This document shows positions 21,316-33,702 of a stretch of 64,000 bases of DNA, piece after piece (the first letter of the stretch is position 1; every line of letters begins with the position of its first letter). Below the pieces are notes generated by a model, which worked only from the letters and a program-made list of their open reading frames with translations, was not told the origin of the DNA and searched no databases. The stretch is from Flaveria trinervia (lineage: Eukaryota; Streptophyta; Magnoliopsida; Asterales; Asteraceae), in the NCBI GenBank assembly GCA_025506515.1, contig JACCIX010000698.1:62001-126000 (forward strand), written 5' to 3'. A program made the translations under genes and the position numbers.

Positions 21316-23039
21316 GTGAAGATGAATAGATTTTATTTAGAGATAACTTTGTAAAATAGTAATCAATTTTCAAAAGTACTTCAATAGGTAATTTAAGTTA
21401 CATGGTTTTTACAATGTTTTTCTTTTTGTTTCAATTAGAAAATATATTTTTCTTCTTTTTGATGCTGATGTGAAATATGATGACAAAAGTTTTAGATACC
21501 ATTTTTGTTTTTTTAAAATATAAATAACATGTTTTTTAATAATATCCTATTAAAATTTTTGAACCCCAAACCTTATACTCCATTACTTTCTTAACATAAG
21601 AAACTTTGATGATATAGTAATCCAATTTAAGAAAAATATGCATGACTAACTAATTGAAATACTTTTTAACTTGGTTACTATTTTATGATATCTTTTCAAA
21701 ATCACATGTTGGTTATCTACTATTTGTAACAAGTCCAAAATCTTTATATCTTTAATTTTTATACTCTAATAAAAAAGTAATTAGGAGGGACACGTGAAAG
21801 ATCATGTTTCAAAATATTTCTTTACTTTTAAATGATTACGTTAATTAATAATAATATGATTTAATTTTTTTCATTAAAAAAGATTTTGTAAAAATTAGGA
21901 AAGATATTTATTAATTAATGTAATTTTTAAGAAAAAAATTATGAAATATGAAATTTATCTAAAACATCAAACTTTTTAAAAACATGAAATATTGTAGAAT
22001 TAGTTTTTTCTAATTTGTAAATTTTTTATAAACAAAAAGTAATTAAAATTATGAGTTACAATAAGAAAAATTATAAAAATAGAAGGTTTGTTTTGAAAAA
22101 GAATGTTTAACTTTTTTTCTTGGAAAAACAAAAAAGAGTTTTAAAACAAAAATCTAAGTAGTTGATATCATTGTTTTATTACTTATATCTTTACTCATAT
22201 TTAATTTTAATTATATCTTATTTTAAAATATCAATTTATATTTATTAAATTTTCATTGCATTTAATATTTTATTTATTCAACATTTGCAATACATGGGTT
22301 ACTTAAACTAGTTTATAGATATTATAATAGTAAAAAAAGTCTCAATTTGTGTTTTATTGATAACTAATCTAATAGTATCATCTTTAGATTTAGTATTCAT
22401 CTTTTAGTGTGAGGAAAAAGTCAAGCAAATCTAAAAATAATTATCATGACGTGATAGGTGATTATCACAATCAGCAAGTCGACACAATACACAACACACA
22501 ACGTCACAACTAATCTATTAAATTTCATCTTTCTTATGACATGAGAATGGCTTTGCTTACTCTAAGTTGATATATTATGAGTAACTTTATGTGAGACTAT
22601 GTGAGTGTGGAGGTGTTAAAGTAATGAAGTAAACTTAATGGTTTTATTGTAACTTCACCAAGGAGGATAATAAGGTCATTGGAGTCAAACACGAACAACT
22701 TTAAAGAGCTAACGAATGGTAATTGTTCATTCTTGGAGGAAAATTATTGGTTTAGTTTAAACACATTGAAAAATACATTAAAGTAAGCTAGTGGAAGAAA
22801 CCTAGAAAGGGGTTGTGTAAATGAATTGTTGTCTTAAAAGAGGAGTGTGGTAGTATGATGGTGGACTACTTTGAAGTGGATTAAAAGATAAAGTATTATG
22901 AATTTTCAATTTAATTAAATGGAATTAAGTAGGCCCATATTAACAATTGTTGGGCTAAGCTAGGAAATAGATTTTACAATTCTTGGAAGTTAGGAAAGTA
23001 TTTTTGTAGCGAGGAATAGAGGTGCACAAACTAGGGTGT

Positions 23040-25635
23040 TTTTTCAGCCTGGATCATCCAACCCCAAAAACAGTTCTTAGCCCAAAAGTATTGTCTCAGT
23101 ATCTACAAAGATGAAGGTGGAGAAGGGATGTAATCAAAGTCAACCTTGTTATCAGAAGAAGGCTCTTTGGAAGAAAAAGGTGGAATGTGTTATGTGTGAA
23201 AGCACTTCTTATCTTGCTAAGAATTATCCATAAAATCCAAGAGGTACTCTCCATATGAGTAGAAAGAGACTTCCAAGAGCTCCAAGAAAAATTCAGCTTC
23301 AGAAGGAAAATCTGTTTCCTTTGAAAGCTCCAAAATAAAGAAGAATGCATGTGGAAAATTGCCTTTGGAAGAAAATTTGGTCTCGAAAGAAAGGAATACT
23401 TTCAAAGCACTGGAGTCTGCTGCAGTCTTTGCTGAATCTTCCGAAGGTCTAGTCATCAAAACTTCCAAATTCTTAAAAGCTTCCGAAGTCTCAAAAGCTT
23501 TCAAAGTATTGAAGGTCAAGTCCAAACTTCTAAAGGTAGTGTGAAAGTCAAAGAAAGACCAACTGACTAAATGTTCTCCATCAACAACAACACAAGATCC
23601 TCATGCACAACAATAGGATCTATTACTATTTTATTACCTTCTACTTCTTTTGTTGAGCCCAAGACCAATAAGTCTTGGGTTTCCAAATGTAACTAATCAT
23701 TTTCTTTGTGTAGGAACAACTCAAGACAAACAAGAATGTCTAGATCATTGATAGTGGCTGTTCCAGGCACATGACATGCAATAGGTCACTACTCCAGAAC
23801 TTTGAAAGAACTGATGGAGGGCTAGTTGCTTTTGGAGGAGATGAAGGTGGTTACATTTCAAGAAGGGCAAAGTCATAAATGGTAAGCTCAACATTAGAAA
23901 GATAAACTTTGTCAAGAAGCTAGGGTACAATCTTTTGAGTGTATCCCAATTTTGTAATCATAGTCATAACATGATTTACTAAGCATGAGTGCATTATTCT
24001 CAAGCCTGGGGTGGTCATTCCTCATGAGCATATTTTTCTCAGAGCCCTCAAGAAAAGGAACATGTACAAGATGGACATGCAAGAGACATCTCCCTCCGGA
24101 GAAGTTTCATGCTTTCTATCTAAAGCAAAAAGTGATGAGTCTTTCCTATGGCATAAAAGAATGTGCCATGTAAACTTTAAGAACATAAATAAACTTATTA
24201 AGAATGATTGGTAATTGGAATGCCAAAGAAAGAGTTTACAAGTGATAATCATTGTGTACATGCCTGAAAGGGAAGCAACATAAGGTATCTCATAAGCCTA
24301 AGGAAAGAAACTCCATCACTACACCCCTACACTTATTACATGTGGATCTCTTTGGCCCCACCAATATAATGAGTCTAGAAAGGATCTCTTACTGTTTGGT
24401 GATCACAGATGACTTTACAAGATTCACTTGGGTCTTTTTCCTTAGATCTAAGGATGAGACTCCTGAGATTCTGAAGAATTTCATCTTAAAGATTGAGAAT
24501 CAATGTGATCACAAGGTCAAAACCATAAGATATGATCAGGTGCTGAATTCAAGAACCAAATCCTTGACACATTTTGTGATGAAAAGGGTATTACAAGACA
24601 ATATAGTGCTCCCAGGACTCCTCATCAAAATGGTGTTGCTAAGAGGAGAAACAGGACACTGATTGAAGCTGCAAGAACCATGTTGTCTGACTCTAAGCTG
24701 CCCATCACCTTCTGGGCAGAGGCAGTCAACACTGTCTGCTATGTGCAAAATAAAGTTTTAGTGGTTAAGACTCATGGCAAGACTCCTTATGAACTTTGAC
24801 ACAAGAGGAAACCTTTCATTGGTTTTCTTAGGTCATTTAGATGTCCTTGCACCATCTTGAATACCAAAGATCAAATTACCAAATTTGCTAAGAAGTCAGA
24901 TGATGGACACTTCATTGGATACTCTTCTCAAGCTAAGGCTTATAGAGTATACAATCTCAGAACTAAAATGTTGAAGAGTCAGCCAATGTGACTTTCAATA
25001 AACACACACCCTGTGTGGCTGGTTTTGGTTCTGATTGGCTATTTGATCTTGATTTAGTTACCAACTGTTTTAACAAATCTTGTGAGAATGTTTCAGGATC
25101 TACAAATATCTTACCTACAGGTGATCCTGACCCAAGATTTAAGCTAAGAAGACCTTCAAGTTACACATCTTCAACTCCAGTTGTAACTACTTTTGCAAAT
25201 GAGGTTTCTATCAGCACCACAATAACAAATTCAGCTGATACATCTGAGATGCCCTCAAGTTGAAACCTTTGTGCTCTTCCTCATGGGAAGACTACTATAG
25301 GAACCAAATGGGTGTTTAGGAATAAGAAAAATGATAGAGGCATTGTCATAAAAAACAAAGCTAGACTAGTTGTTCAAGGGTACACACAAGAAGAATGAAT
25401 TGACTACACTATGTCTTTTCTCCTATAACAAGACTAGAAGCTGTTAGGATATTCTTGGCATTTGCTGCATCCGAGAACTTCAAGGTCTATCAACTTGATG
25501 TCAAGTGTGCTTTTCTATATGGGGTGATTGATGAAGAGGTGTATGTCAAATAACCACCTGGTTTTGTAGATCCTGATCATCCTGATTATGTCTGCAAGCT
25601 TGACAAAGCTCTTTATGGGCTGCATCAGGCACCAA
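23040..25635 (+). pseudogene. Decayed SIRE-like Ty1/copia gag-pol fragment
   Basis: In shifting frames the fragment gives a worn gag zinc knuckle (VECVMCESTSYLAK, about 23180), a protease site (IIDSGCSRHMT, about 23745), the gag-pre-integrase and integrase zinc-finger region (CLKGKQHK, about 24258), integrase core pieces (HVDLFGP near 24340; RTLIEAARTM-like near 24655), and reverse transcriptase up to KLDKALYGLHQAP (about 25600-25630), where it is cut off by Tekay gag on the other strand. Stops and frameshifts are frequent. At the gag-pol junction (about 23690-23712) it keeps a stop codon followed by a T-rich run and TAG, as E1 and E2b do. No LTR is attached. Confidence 0.8.
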
Positions 25636-26523
25636 TGAACATAGATGCAAGAGTTTGGTTTACTAGAAACATACCTGACACCACATCGGGGTCTGTCCTA
25701 GCCTCCTCCTGAGTCATCGTGAAGGCTCGGGCGCTGGCCTTCTGCCCTTCCCTTCCGGCCTTCTTCACCCCGGAACTCTCGGCCCTTGGCTTCTTACACT
25801 CCCTACTCATGTGACCACTTCCCCCACAGTTGAAACACTTCACACCTCCATAGTCTCTAGCCATATGACCAGGCTTCCCACACTTGAAACAAATATTAGA
25901 CCCCCATCTACACTCGCCACCGTGCTCCTTCCCGCACTTGCCACACTTCTTCAACTTAGCACCAGTTGTGACCACACGGCGGTCATCCCCTCGAGCCTTC
26001 TTGTTACTTGTCAAGGCACCACCCCGATGAAACCTCTTCCCGTTCCAGTTTCTATCACCTCCACCCTTCCGATTACTTTCAGTCACCACCACCACAGTCC
26101 TCTCATCATACAATCTCCCTGCTAGATCCACCGTTGACCTAAACGTGCTTGGTCAGGCGACGATCATGTGCCTGGGAAATCTGCTGGCAAACCTGAATAT
26201 ACCTCTTGATCTTCTGAGATAGAGGTGTCACCTGATCTGGCACTAGACGTGCCATTTCATTAAACCTTGTGGTGTACTCTTGGTGTGTCATAGTTCCCGC
26301 CTCCAGTTGCAAAAACTCTCTCTCGACCTTGTCCATTTCTCGGTGAGGACAAAACTCCTCGATCACTAACTTCTTCAACTCCGACCATCTCATTCTCCGA
26401 TCACCCGACTACCCTCAGCTTGGACTATATTGTCCCACTAGCACAAAGCTGAGTCTACAAATGAGTGGGTAGCGAACTTAACCTTCTGGTCTTCTCGGCA
26501 CTCGCTGATATCAAGTACCGCCT
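25636..26523 (-). pseudogene. Tekay gag, C-terminal part with zinc knuckles, up to the protease
   Basis: On the minus strand the capsid part (MRWSELKKLVIEEFCPHREM, start 26393) is followed by two CCHC knuckles (CFKCGKPGHMARDYG with the last Cys lost, and CFNCGGSGHMSREC), and the start of the protease is cut off at 25636. Frames shift at about 26140. The same protein is on the plus strand at 57519-58300. The N-terminal part lies beyond the E1 insertion at 38071-38531. The first knuckle has Tyr where Cys is expected, so this copy is damaged. Confidence 0.85.
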
Positions 26524-27324
26524 TGTTGGACCAAAATAACCAATGAGCCAAGATCAGAAAACCTCTAAGTCCCACATGGTATCACAACAACTGCTGAAAG
26601 CCTCATCAGTAGTTTGACAAGTGCTGAAGCTGAAAGACCAAAGTACTGAAGTACAACAGCTGAAGAGTTCACAAGTGCTGAAGATCAACAACTGATGTAC
26701 AAAGTCTGAAGACAAAGACTGAAGACATCAGCTGATGATATCTACTGAAGTCATCAGCTGATGAAACACCTGAAGGTCAAAGTCTGAAGATCAAGTACTG
26801 AAGCCTTAGTAGTTTGTCACAACTGCTGAAGAGTACTTCTTCAGTAGTTGTGATATCAGTAGTTTTATTTTCTATGTTTCAGTAGTTTTGTAAAACGACT
26901 GAAGAGCTTGTTCTTCAGTCGTTGTAGTTTCAGTAGTTTTATATTTTGTACTTAACATGCTGATATGTTCTCAGTAGTTGTGAACATTTCAGTAGTTTGT
27001 TAAGAATTAATTATTTTTGTATTGGATCTGCCAGTTGTCACTTTCCGTGATAACAGCAGTGATTGTTGCACTCTATATAAGGAGTGACAACCTATTGTAA
27101 TCCGTGAGGAATGAGTAATTGAATGGAATGAATGATGATTTGATTAGAAATATTCTACATCTATAAACATTCCTAGACATCAGAAATACATATTCTCTCC
27201 CTATAACCGTATGCGATCTTAATGCTTACAAGTATCGATTGCTTGCTACAATTTGTCTAATTCTTGTTTGTATTCCGCTGCTTTGTATTCTGATACATCA
27301 AACTTGTGATCACTGATCCTGTCA
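26524..27324 (+). mobile_element. E1 5' LTR
   Basis: Starts TGTTGGACC and ends ATCCTGTCA, 801 bp, two bases before the primer-binding site. The upstream half is dense in CTGAAG, CAGTAGTT and CAGCTGA words. TATATAA at 27074-27080 is the likely TATA box, which would put the RNA start near 27105. Confidence 0.85.
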
Positions 27325-27326
27325 AA

Positions 27327-27338
27327 TGGTATCAGAGC
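27327..27338 (+). promoter_or_regulatory. E1 primer-binding site, initiator tRNA-Met
   Basis: TGGTATCAGAGC complements the 3' end of plant initiator methionine tRNA, the usual primer of copia elements. The same site is at 61562-61573 in E3; E2b has TGGTATCAAAGC on the minus strand. Confidence 0.9.
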
Positions 27339-27558
27339 AGGTTAATCATTGATCGATCTAATAATTGATCATTGAAACTGCTATTCAGATCTAAGTTTGA
27401 TTGAATTAGCTTTTGTTTTTGCAAGAAACGGTTATAGAGATTGAATTTTCTGTATTTCTGCTCATTCATCCTGAGATCTTTTTCTTGGTTCTCATTGAGT
27501 TTGTTGTGGTTTGTCTAAAACTTTTTAAAACTTGAGCTAAACTGTTTTTGAACTGAAA

Positions 27559-30403
27559 ATGACCACTCCTTCCAATGATCCTCACAATACTGGTTCCTCA
27601 ACCAAGCCTCCTATGCTGGTTAGGAATGAGTATAACATATGGCAAAGACGTATGCTCCATCACTGTCTGTTAATAGCGCAGGGTGTTGGACATCAGTGGT
27701 ACATGGTCCACACATGCCTATGGTGAATAACCCGGAAACCAATCAAATGGTTCCGAAGAGGAGGGAGCAATACTCAGATGAGGATAAGAAGTTGCTTGAG
27801 ATTGATGCAAAAGCCCATGGAATTCTGGCCATGGCATTGCCCAATGAAATCTATTCTGGGCTAATGCATCATGAAACTGCCCATGACCTCTGGATTGCTT
27901 TGAATGAACAATTTGGAGGAACAGATGAGGTCTTGGCAAATAATAGAGAAATTCTTGCCCAACAATATGAGACATTCTCTCATAGAAAGGGTGAGACACT
28001 GACTCAACAATATGAGCGGTTTTCTTGTTTGATCTCTGAACTAAAAATGGTCAAACTTGAATACACCAATATTCAGATGAATAACAGATTTCTCAGATCA
28101 CTGCCTGAGAGATGGGACACATATACTATTGTCCTACGCTCCAGTGCAAGTTTGGACAAACTATCTCTCACCCAACTCCATGGGAAATTGCTCACTTTTG
28201 AGAGAGAGATAAAACAGAAGAGAAAGCTGTCTTCATCTGGAAAGCTCACTGAAGACTTTATACAAGGCAACACTGCCTTGGTGAGTCATGAGTCAGAATA
28301 TGCTTCATCTGAATGCCTGTATGATGAGCATATTAATTTCTCTTCAAGCACTTCTGATTCTGCATTTGTAAGTGTTGATGGTCAGTTTACTGGGTGTAAT
28401 AATGACAATCTATGTTTCATTATGGATGATCTCAAGGGGATTGCTGATGATGATTTAGAAGAGATGGATATTTTGAGCCAAATGGCCTTGATAAATATCA
28501 GATCTCAGAAGTTCTACAAAAGAACTGGAAGAAAATTCCCAGGACTCTCTGGCAAAACCAAAGTTGGTTTTGACAAGAGCAAGTTGAGGTGTCACAAATG
28601 CCAATGGCTTGGACACTTTGCAAGAGAGTGTAGATCAACTGGATCTAACTCTACTGCACCCTTTGTGACTTTTCCTGGCAATAGTCAACAACACAGAGGG
28701 CAACATCCTGTCACCTCTAGTCATCATCCTCAACAACAATCTCCGGCATATTTTGTTCCTCAGGGTCAAATGCCATATCAGTACCCTTGTTATTACATGC
28801 CACAGTCAAATCAAGTTCAAGTTCCTATGACACCACAACCTCATGCATTACCAGAACCTCAGCCTTCCCTATCTCATCAACAACCTCAATCTCAACAACA
28901 CAGCTTCTTCACCCCAGGAGTTGTTGACTGGAGCAGTTTACCAGATGACTTGTCTGGTCATGATCAACTGTTCTCAGGTGCTGGTCAACATGGTGGTGAC
29001 GGTCCCTTTGGGAATCTAGCTCTTATGGCTTTGGAGTCTGCTGATACTTCATTTTCCAATGCCTCTACACCTCAGGTATCACAGGTATCCTCTGAGGCAA
29101 AAGCCAAATTATGTTCTGAACCATGCATAGCAGCATTTGCTTCCATTAGAGAAGCAAATGTAGCTTTATTAATAAGAACATTGAGCTAGAACAAATAATT
29201 TCCAAAAACAAAGCTGAGTTTGAGTTTGTGCTCAAAGATAAAAATGATGAGGTTTATAAACTGAATTGCCAAATAATTGATGATAAGGCTAGAGAAGATG
29301 TACTTCTAGAGAAGTACAAAGATCTCAAAGAAACCCTTGCAGTTACCCAGGTCGAGTGTGATAGATGGGTACAATCATGCAAAGGTTTTGAAATGCTTCT
29401 TAGTAAGCAATCTGCTTCAAATGTGAAGTTTGGAATTGGCTACAATCACACTGCTCCACCTACAGATTTTACCCCAAGAGCAGAGGTAGAATCTGATGGT
29501 GAGAGTGATAACCAATCCATCACATCATGTGATCTACCTTCTGATACAGCACAATCAGAAGTAGCAGTCAGCATCAAGCCCTCTTTGAACCTATCAGCTG
29601 ATGTTGATGGTCCAAATGCTGACATTCACATGATCAATAGGTTGATCAACTCAGGAGTTAATCCTGAAGGTCCTGAAAGGACTGGAGAGCAGGATTTAAC
29701 ACCTGAAGTTCAAACTTCAACTGCTGTCAGCACTGAAGAGAAGAAAACTGGCAGTAGAAAGAGTTTGAAGACTACTAAAGAGGTTGTCAAGAAAGCAACC
29801 AATGCTTCCAAAGCATTGAAGAACAAGTCTTCTGTTGCTTCACCATCTTTAGTTGATGATCAACCTAAGATAAAGAAGAAACCATGTGAAGTATGTGGTT
29901 TGTTCAATCATCTTACAGATGATTGTTGGTACAAAAGAGGTTCCAAACTCAAACAAAAAGAAGAAATTAATGAGAAAATGGTAAAAATGAAAACTGAGTT
30001 TGAGACCACATTTGTATCAGCAACATCAAATCCTGTAACCCTTAAGTCCTTAAAGAAATCCAAAAAGGAAGGAGTTAAACAGGTGACAGCTGAGGGTGCT
30101 CAAAAGAAGAAGGTGCAACAGAGGACCTTATCTAACTCCATTAGCAATGTGTCTGATGAGCTGAAAGCTTTATCACAAAATCAGACACAGCTGGTGATGA
30201 TGGTACAACATCTGTTGGGTAGAGTTAACCAACTAGATTCTCCTATGTTGAAACCACAGAAAAGGAGGTCTAAGCCAAAGGACTCCTCTTCTACACCATC
30301 TTCTTCTTCTCAGGCTGTTGTTACAAATAAACATGTTAGTTTACCATCTATTGATGAGACCAGGCCCAAAACCAAAAAGGTTTGGGTCTCTAAAACTAAC
30401 TGA
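27559..30403 (+). CDS. gag: E1 Gag polyprotein, frameshifted
   Basis: The capsid/nucleocapsid protein packages the element RNA. ATG 27559 opens MTTPSNDPHNTGSS, but one base is missing near 27660 relative to E2b, so the downstream frame is reached only from ATG 27639. The frame 27639-29189 contains the capsid core (DLWIALNEQFGG, LTQQYERFSCLI), a CCHC knuckle (CHKCQWLGHFARECRS, about 28590) and a Q/P-rich segment. A second one-base loss near 29165 moves to 29228-30403, which has a coiled-coil (YKLNCQIID...), a Lys-rich region and a second CCHC (CEVCGLFNHLTDDC, about 29890). It ends in TGA 30401-30403 directly before pol in the same frame. The length near 950 residues fits the large Gag of SIRE elements. 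Confidence 0.85.
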
Positions 30404-30420
30404 TTGTTTTTATTGCAGGG
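30385..30420 (+). promoter_or_regulatory. Gag stop codon embedded in a 3' splice-site-like sequence
   Basis: AAAACTAACTGATTG, then TTTTTATTGCAG and G: a CTAAC branch-point consensus, a T-rich run and CAG|G. It overlaps the TGA that ends gag. The equivalent place in E2b (about 51690-51710, minus) and in the fragment at 23690-23715 keeps the same layout despite divergence. Confidence 0.5.
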
Positions 30421-33400
30421 TTCTTCAACATGCCAAAGTAGCATCTGGTATGTAGACAGTGGGGGATCTATGCACATGACTGGGAACATCTCTCTTCTTC
30501 ATGACTACTCTCAAGGAAAGAAGGGATTTGTCTCTTTTGGCAATGATGCTAGGGGTTACATCATCGGTAAGGGCTTTGTCTCCAATGGAGAAATCAAATT
30601 TGATGATGTTAATCATGTGGAAAATCTCAAGTACAACCTCTTGAGTGTCAGTCAAATGTGTGATAAAGGCCATGTTGCCCTTTTCACAAGTCAAAACTGT
30701 AGGATTCTGTCATCCAAAGTTTTGCACTTGATTGACAAGGTGTTGGATGATCACACTCTCCTGAAAGCCAACAGGACAGGAAGAGTGTATGCCTTAGATC
30801 TCTCTAAGAAGATAGATCTCAAAGGCAATCCTTGCCTATTTTCCAAAGCCTCTTCTCAAGAATCTAAACTGTGGCACAGGAGGCTTGGTCATGTTAATCT
30901 CAAAAAATGAATCAGCTTAGCCACAATAGTTTAGTCAGAGGCTTACCAATAAAGGAGTTCCACTGTGATGAAACCTGCACTGCCTGTTTAAAAGGAAAAC
31001 AGCACAAAGTCTCATTCCCTCCTATTGAAGTGTCCAAGTCCACTGCCTGCTTGCAATTACTGCATATGGATCTATTTGGTCCTGTGAGAGTAATGAGCAT
31101 GGCAAAGAAGAAATACTGTCTGGTAATTGTGGATGATTACTCCAGATTTGTATGGACTTTCTTTCTACATTCAAAGGATGAGGCTACTCAGAAGATTATC
31201 CACTTTGTGCTGTACATTGAGAAGCAGTATTCCCTTCCAGTCAAGTGTATTAGGAGTGATAATGGAACTGAGTTCAGAAATCATACACTTGATGACTTCT
31301 ATCTTCAAAGGGAATCAAAAGGCAGTTCAGCATTCCAAGGACTCCAGAACAAAATGGAGTAGTGGAGAGAAAGAACAGGACCCTCATTGAAGCTGCAAGG
31401 TCCATGCTGGCTGACTCAGGCTTGCCATTGACCTTTTGGGCCGAAGCTGTCAACACAGCCTGTTATGTGCAAAATAGAGTTTTAGTAAATCAGAGGTTGA
31501 TGAAGACTCCATATGAAGTTCTCCATCATTTGGCTCCTCTGATTTCATTTTTCAAAGCATTTGGGTGTCCCTGTTTTATTCTCAACACAAAAGATCAACT
31601 CCACAAATTTGATCCTAAGGTGGATGCAGGATACTTTGTTGGTTATTCATCTACTTGCAAGGCATACAGAGTCTTCAACTGCAGAACAAAGATGGTTGAA
31701 GAAACTCTACATGTTAAGTTTAATGAATCTCCAAAGGACAAGATTCCACAAAGTCCTGTGGAGTTATTTGATTTGGACATACTGCAATATGTTCCTTATC
31801 AAACTCCTGCTGTTGCTCCTGTCAACAGTTCACCACCTGGTGGTACTGCTGATGATGATGATGATTGCAGTACTCACCTCTTCAGGTTTAGTGATCAGCT
31901 GCCTGACTCAGCTAGACCTGATGTTCCTGTAGCGCCAGTAGCACCATCCACAACAAATGCTGATGAGATTTCTTCGAATTCAACTTCCTTTGAATTACCA
32001 TCCACTGATTGGTTTCAAGGAAATGATTCACCATCACCATCTGTTGCTGCTGAACCGGCTACAAACACTTGCACAGATCTCATTGTGTATCAAGATCTGA
32101 AGAATCACCCTATGTCTCAAATCATTGGTGATATCACTGCTGGAGTATCAACAAGAAGTCAATTGTCAAATTTCTGCTTCTATGCTCTCTTCATCAGTCA
32201 GCAAGAGCCAAAGAATTATCACATTGCTTTAAAGGACAATGGATGGGTTGATGCCATGCAGCTTGAGCTTCTTCAGTTCAAGAAACAACAAGTGTGGGAA
32301 CTGGTTCCTCTACCTCCAGGTAAGTGTGCAATAGGCACTAAATGGGTGTTTAGGAACAAAACTGATGAAAATGGGCTTATTGTTAAGAACAAGGCCAGAC
32401 TGGTTGTTCAGGGGTTTGCACAAGAAGAAGGTATTGATTATGATGAAACCTTTGCCCCTGTAGCCAGACTGGAAGCAATTCGATTGTTTTTAGCTTATGC
32501 TGCTTATCAAAACCTTAAAGTCTTTCAAATGGATGTCAAAAGTGCATTTTTGTATGGAAAAGTTAAAGAAGAGGTTTATGTATGTCAACCTCCAGGTTTT
32601 GAGGACAATAAACATCCTAATTGGGTGTATAAGCTTGATAAAGCTCTTTATGGGTTAAAACAAGCTCCCAGAGCCTGGTATGAGACATTATCAAACTTTC
32701 TTCTGGAAAACAATTTCACTAGAGGCTCTATAGACAAGACTTTATTCATTAAGAAAGCTGGGCAGCACAATCTACTTGTTCAAATTTATGTAGATGATAT
32801 CATTTTTGCATCCTCTGATCCAAAGTTGTGTGATGCCTTTACAAAGTTGATGCAACAGAAGTTTGAAATGAGTGCCATGGGAGAATTACAGTTCTTTCTG
32901 GGGTTGCAAATCAAACAAAAGGCTGATGGAATTTTTATTCATCAGTCCAAATATACAAAAAATCTTTTGCAAAAGTTTGATTTACAAAACTGTAAGCCCT
33001 GTTCTACTCCCATGAGCAGCACCACACAACTGGACTCAGATCAGAAAGGTAAAGTGGTTGATGAAACACTTTACAGATGTATGATTGGGTCCTTGATGTA
33101 TTTAACAGCTTCTAGACCAGATATTATGTTTGCTACATGTGTTTGTGCTAGATTTCAGGCTGCACCTAAAGAGTCTCATCTGATTGCAGTCAAGAGGATC
33201 TTTAGATATCTGCAAGGCACTCCATCTCTAGGTTATGGTATTCTACCGGACATTCTGGTAATTAGTTGCTTTTTCTGACAGTGACTATGCAGGGTGTAAG
33301 TTGACCAGGAAATCAACTTCTGGTGGATGTCAATTCCTAGGCAACTGCTTGATTTCTTGGCAGATTAAGAAACAGACCTCAGTTGCTACATTCACTGCTG

Positions 33401-33702
33401 AAGCAGAGTACATTGCTGCTGCAAGCTGTACATCTCAGGTACTCTGGCTTCAAAACCAACTTTTGGATTATGGCATTACAGAGACTAAGACTCCATTGTT
33501 AATGGATAGTGCTTCAGCTCTTTGCATTGTCAAAAATCCAGTCCAGCACTCTAGGACCAAACATATAGAGATCAGACATCATTTATAAGGGATGTTTTTG
33601 AAAAAGGTCTGATTGATCCTAAGTTTGTGCCTAGTGCTGATGAGCTTGCAGACATTTTTACTAAGCCTTTGGATAGTTCAACTTTCCAAACCTGGTGTTA
33701 AG
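30404..33702 (+). pseudogene. pol: E1 Pol polyprotein (protease, integrase, RT, RNase H), frameshifted
   Basis: The domains follow copia order. Protease: WYVDSGGSMHMTG near 30450. Gag-pre-integrase: LWHRRLGHVN near 30870, with a frameshift at 30905. Integrase: CTACLKGKQHK, then core Asp in HMDLFGPV and SDNGTEF, with the Glu in the next frame near 31360. Reverse transcriptase: from WVFRNKTDENG to the YVDD catalytic box at 32787-32798. RNase H: DSDYAGCKLTRKSTSGG near 33285, EAEYIAAASC near 33400, ending near 33700 after frameshifts at about 33235 and 33585. The longest open part is 31362-33278. All catalytic motifs are visible, so decay is recent, but at least four frameshifts prevent a single product. 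Confidence 0.88.

Larger units (their letters stand above)
20121..23015 (+). repeat. Large dispersed repeat, copy C (split by a solo LTR)
   Basis: 20121-20455 and 21321-23015 together match copy A from 13278 to 15665 without the MITE. The interruption is the solo LTR at 20456-21315. The block ends near GTATTTTTGTAGCGAGGAAT, the same place as copy A. Confidence 0.8.

Noticed and set aside
23096..23544. Ser/Lys/Glu-rich open frames on both strands
   Set aside because: They overlap the gag part of the decayed copia fragment and reflect its low-complexity composition.
25811..26125. Plus-strand open frame rich in Thr/Leu/His
   Set aside because: It is the antisense of Tekay gag zinc knuckles; the mirrored frame is seen at 57801-58115 opposite the other gag copy.
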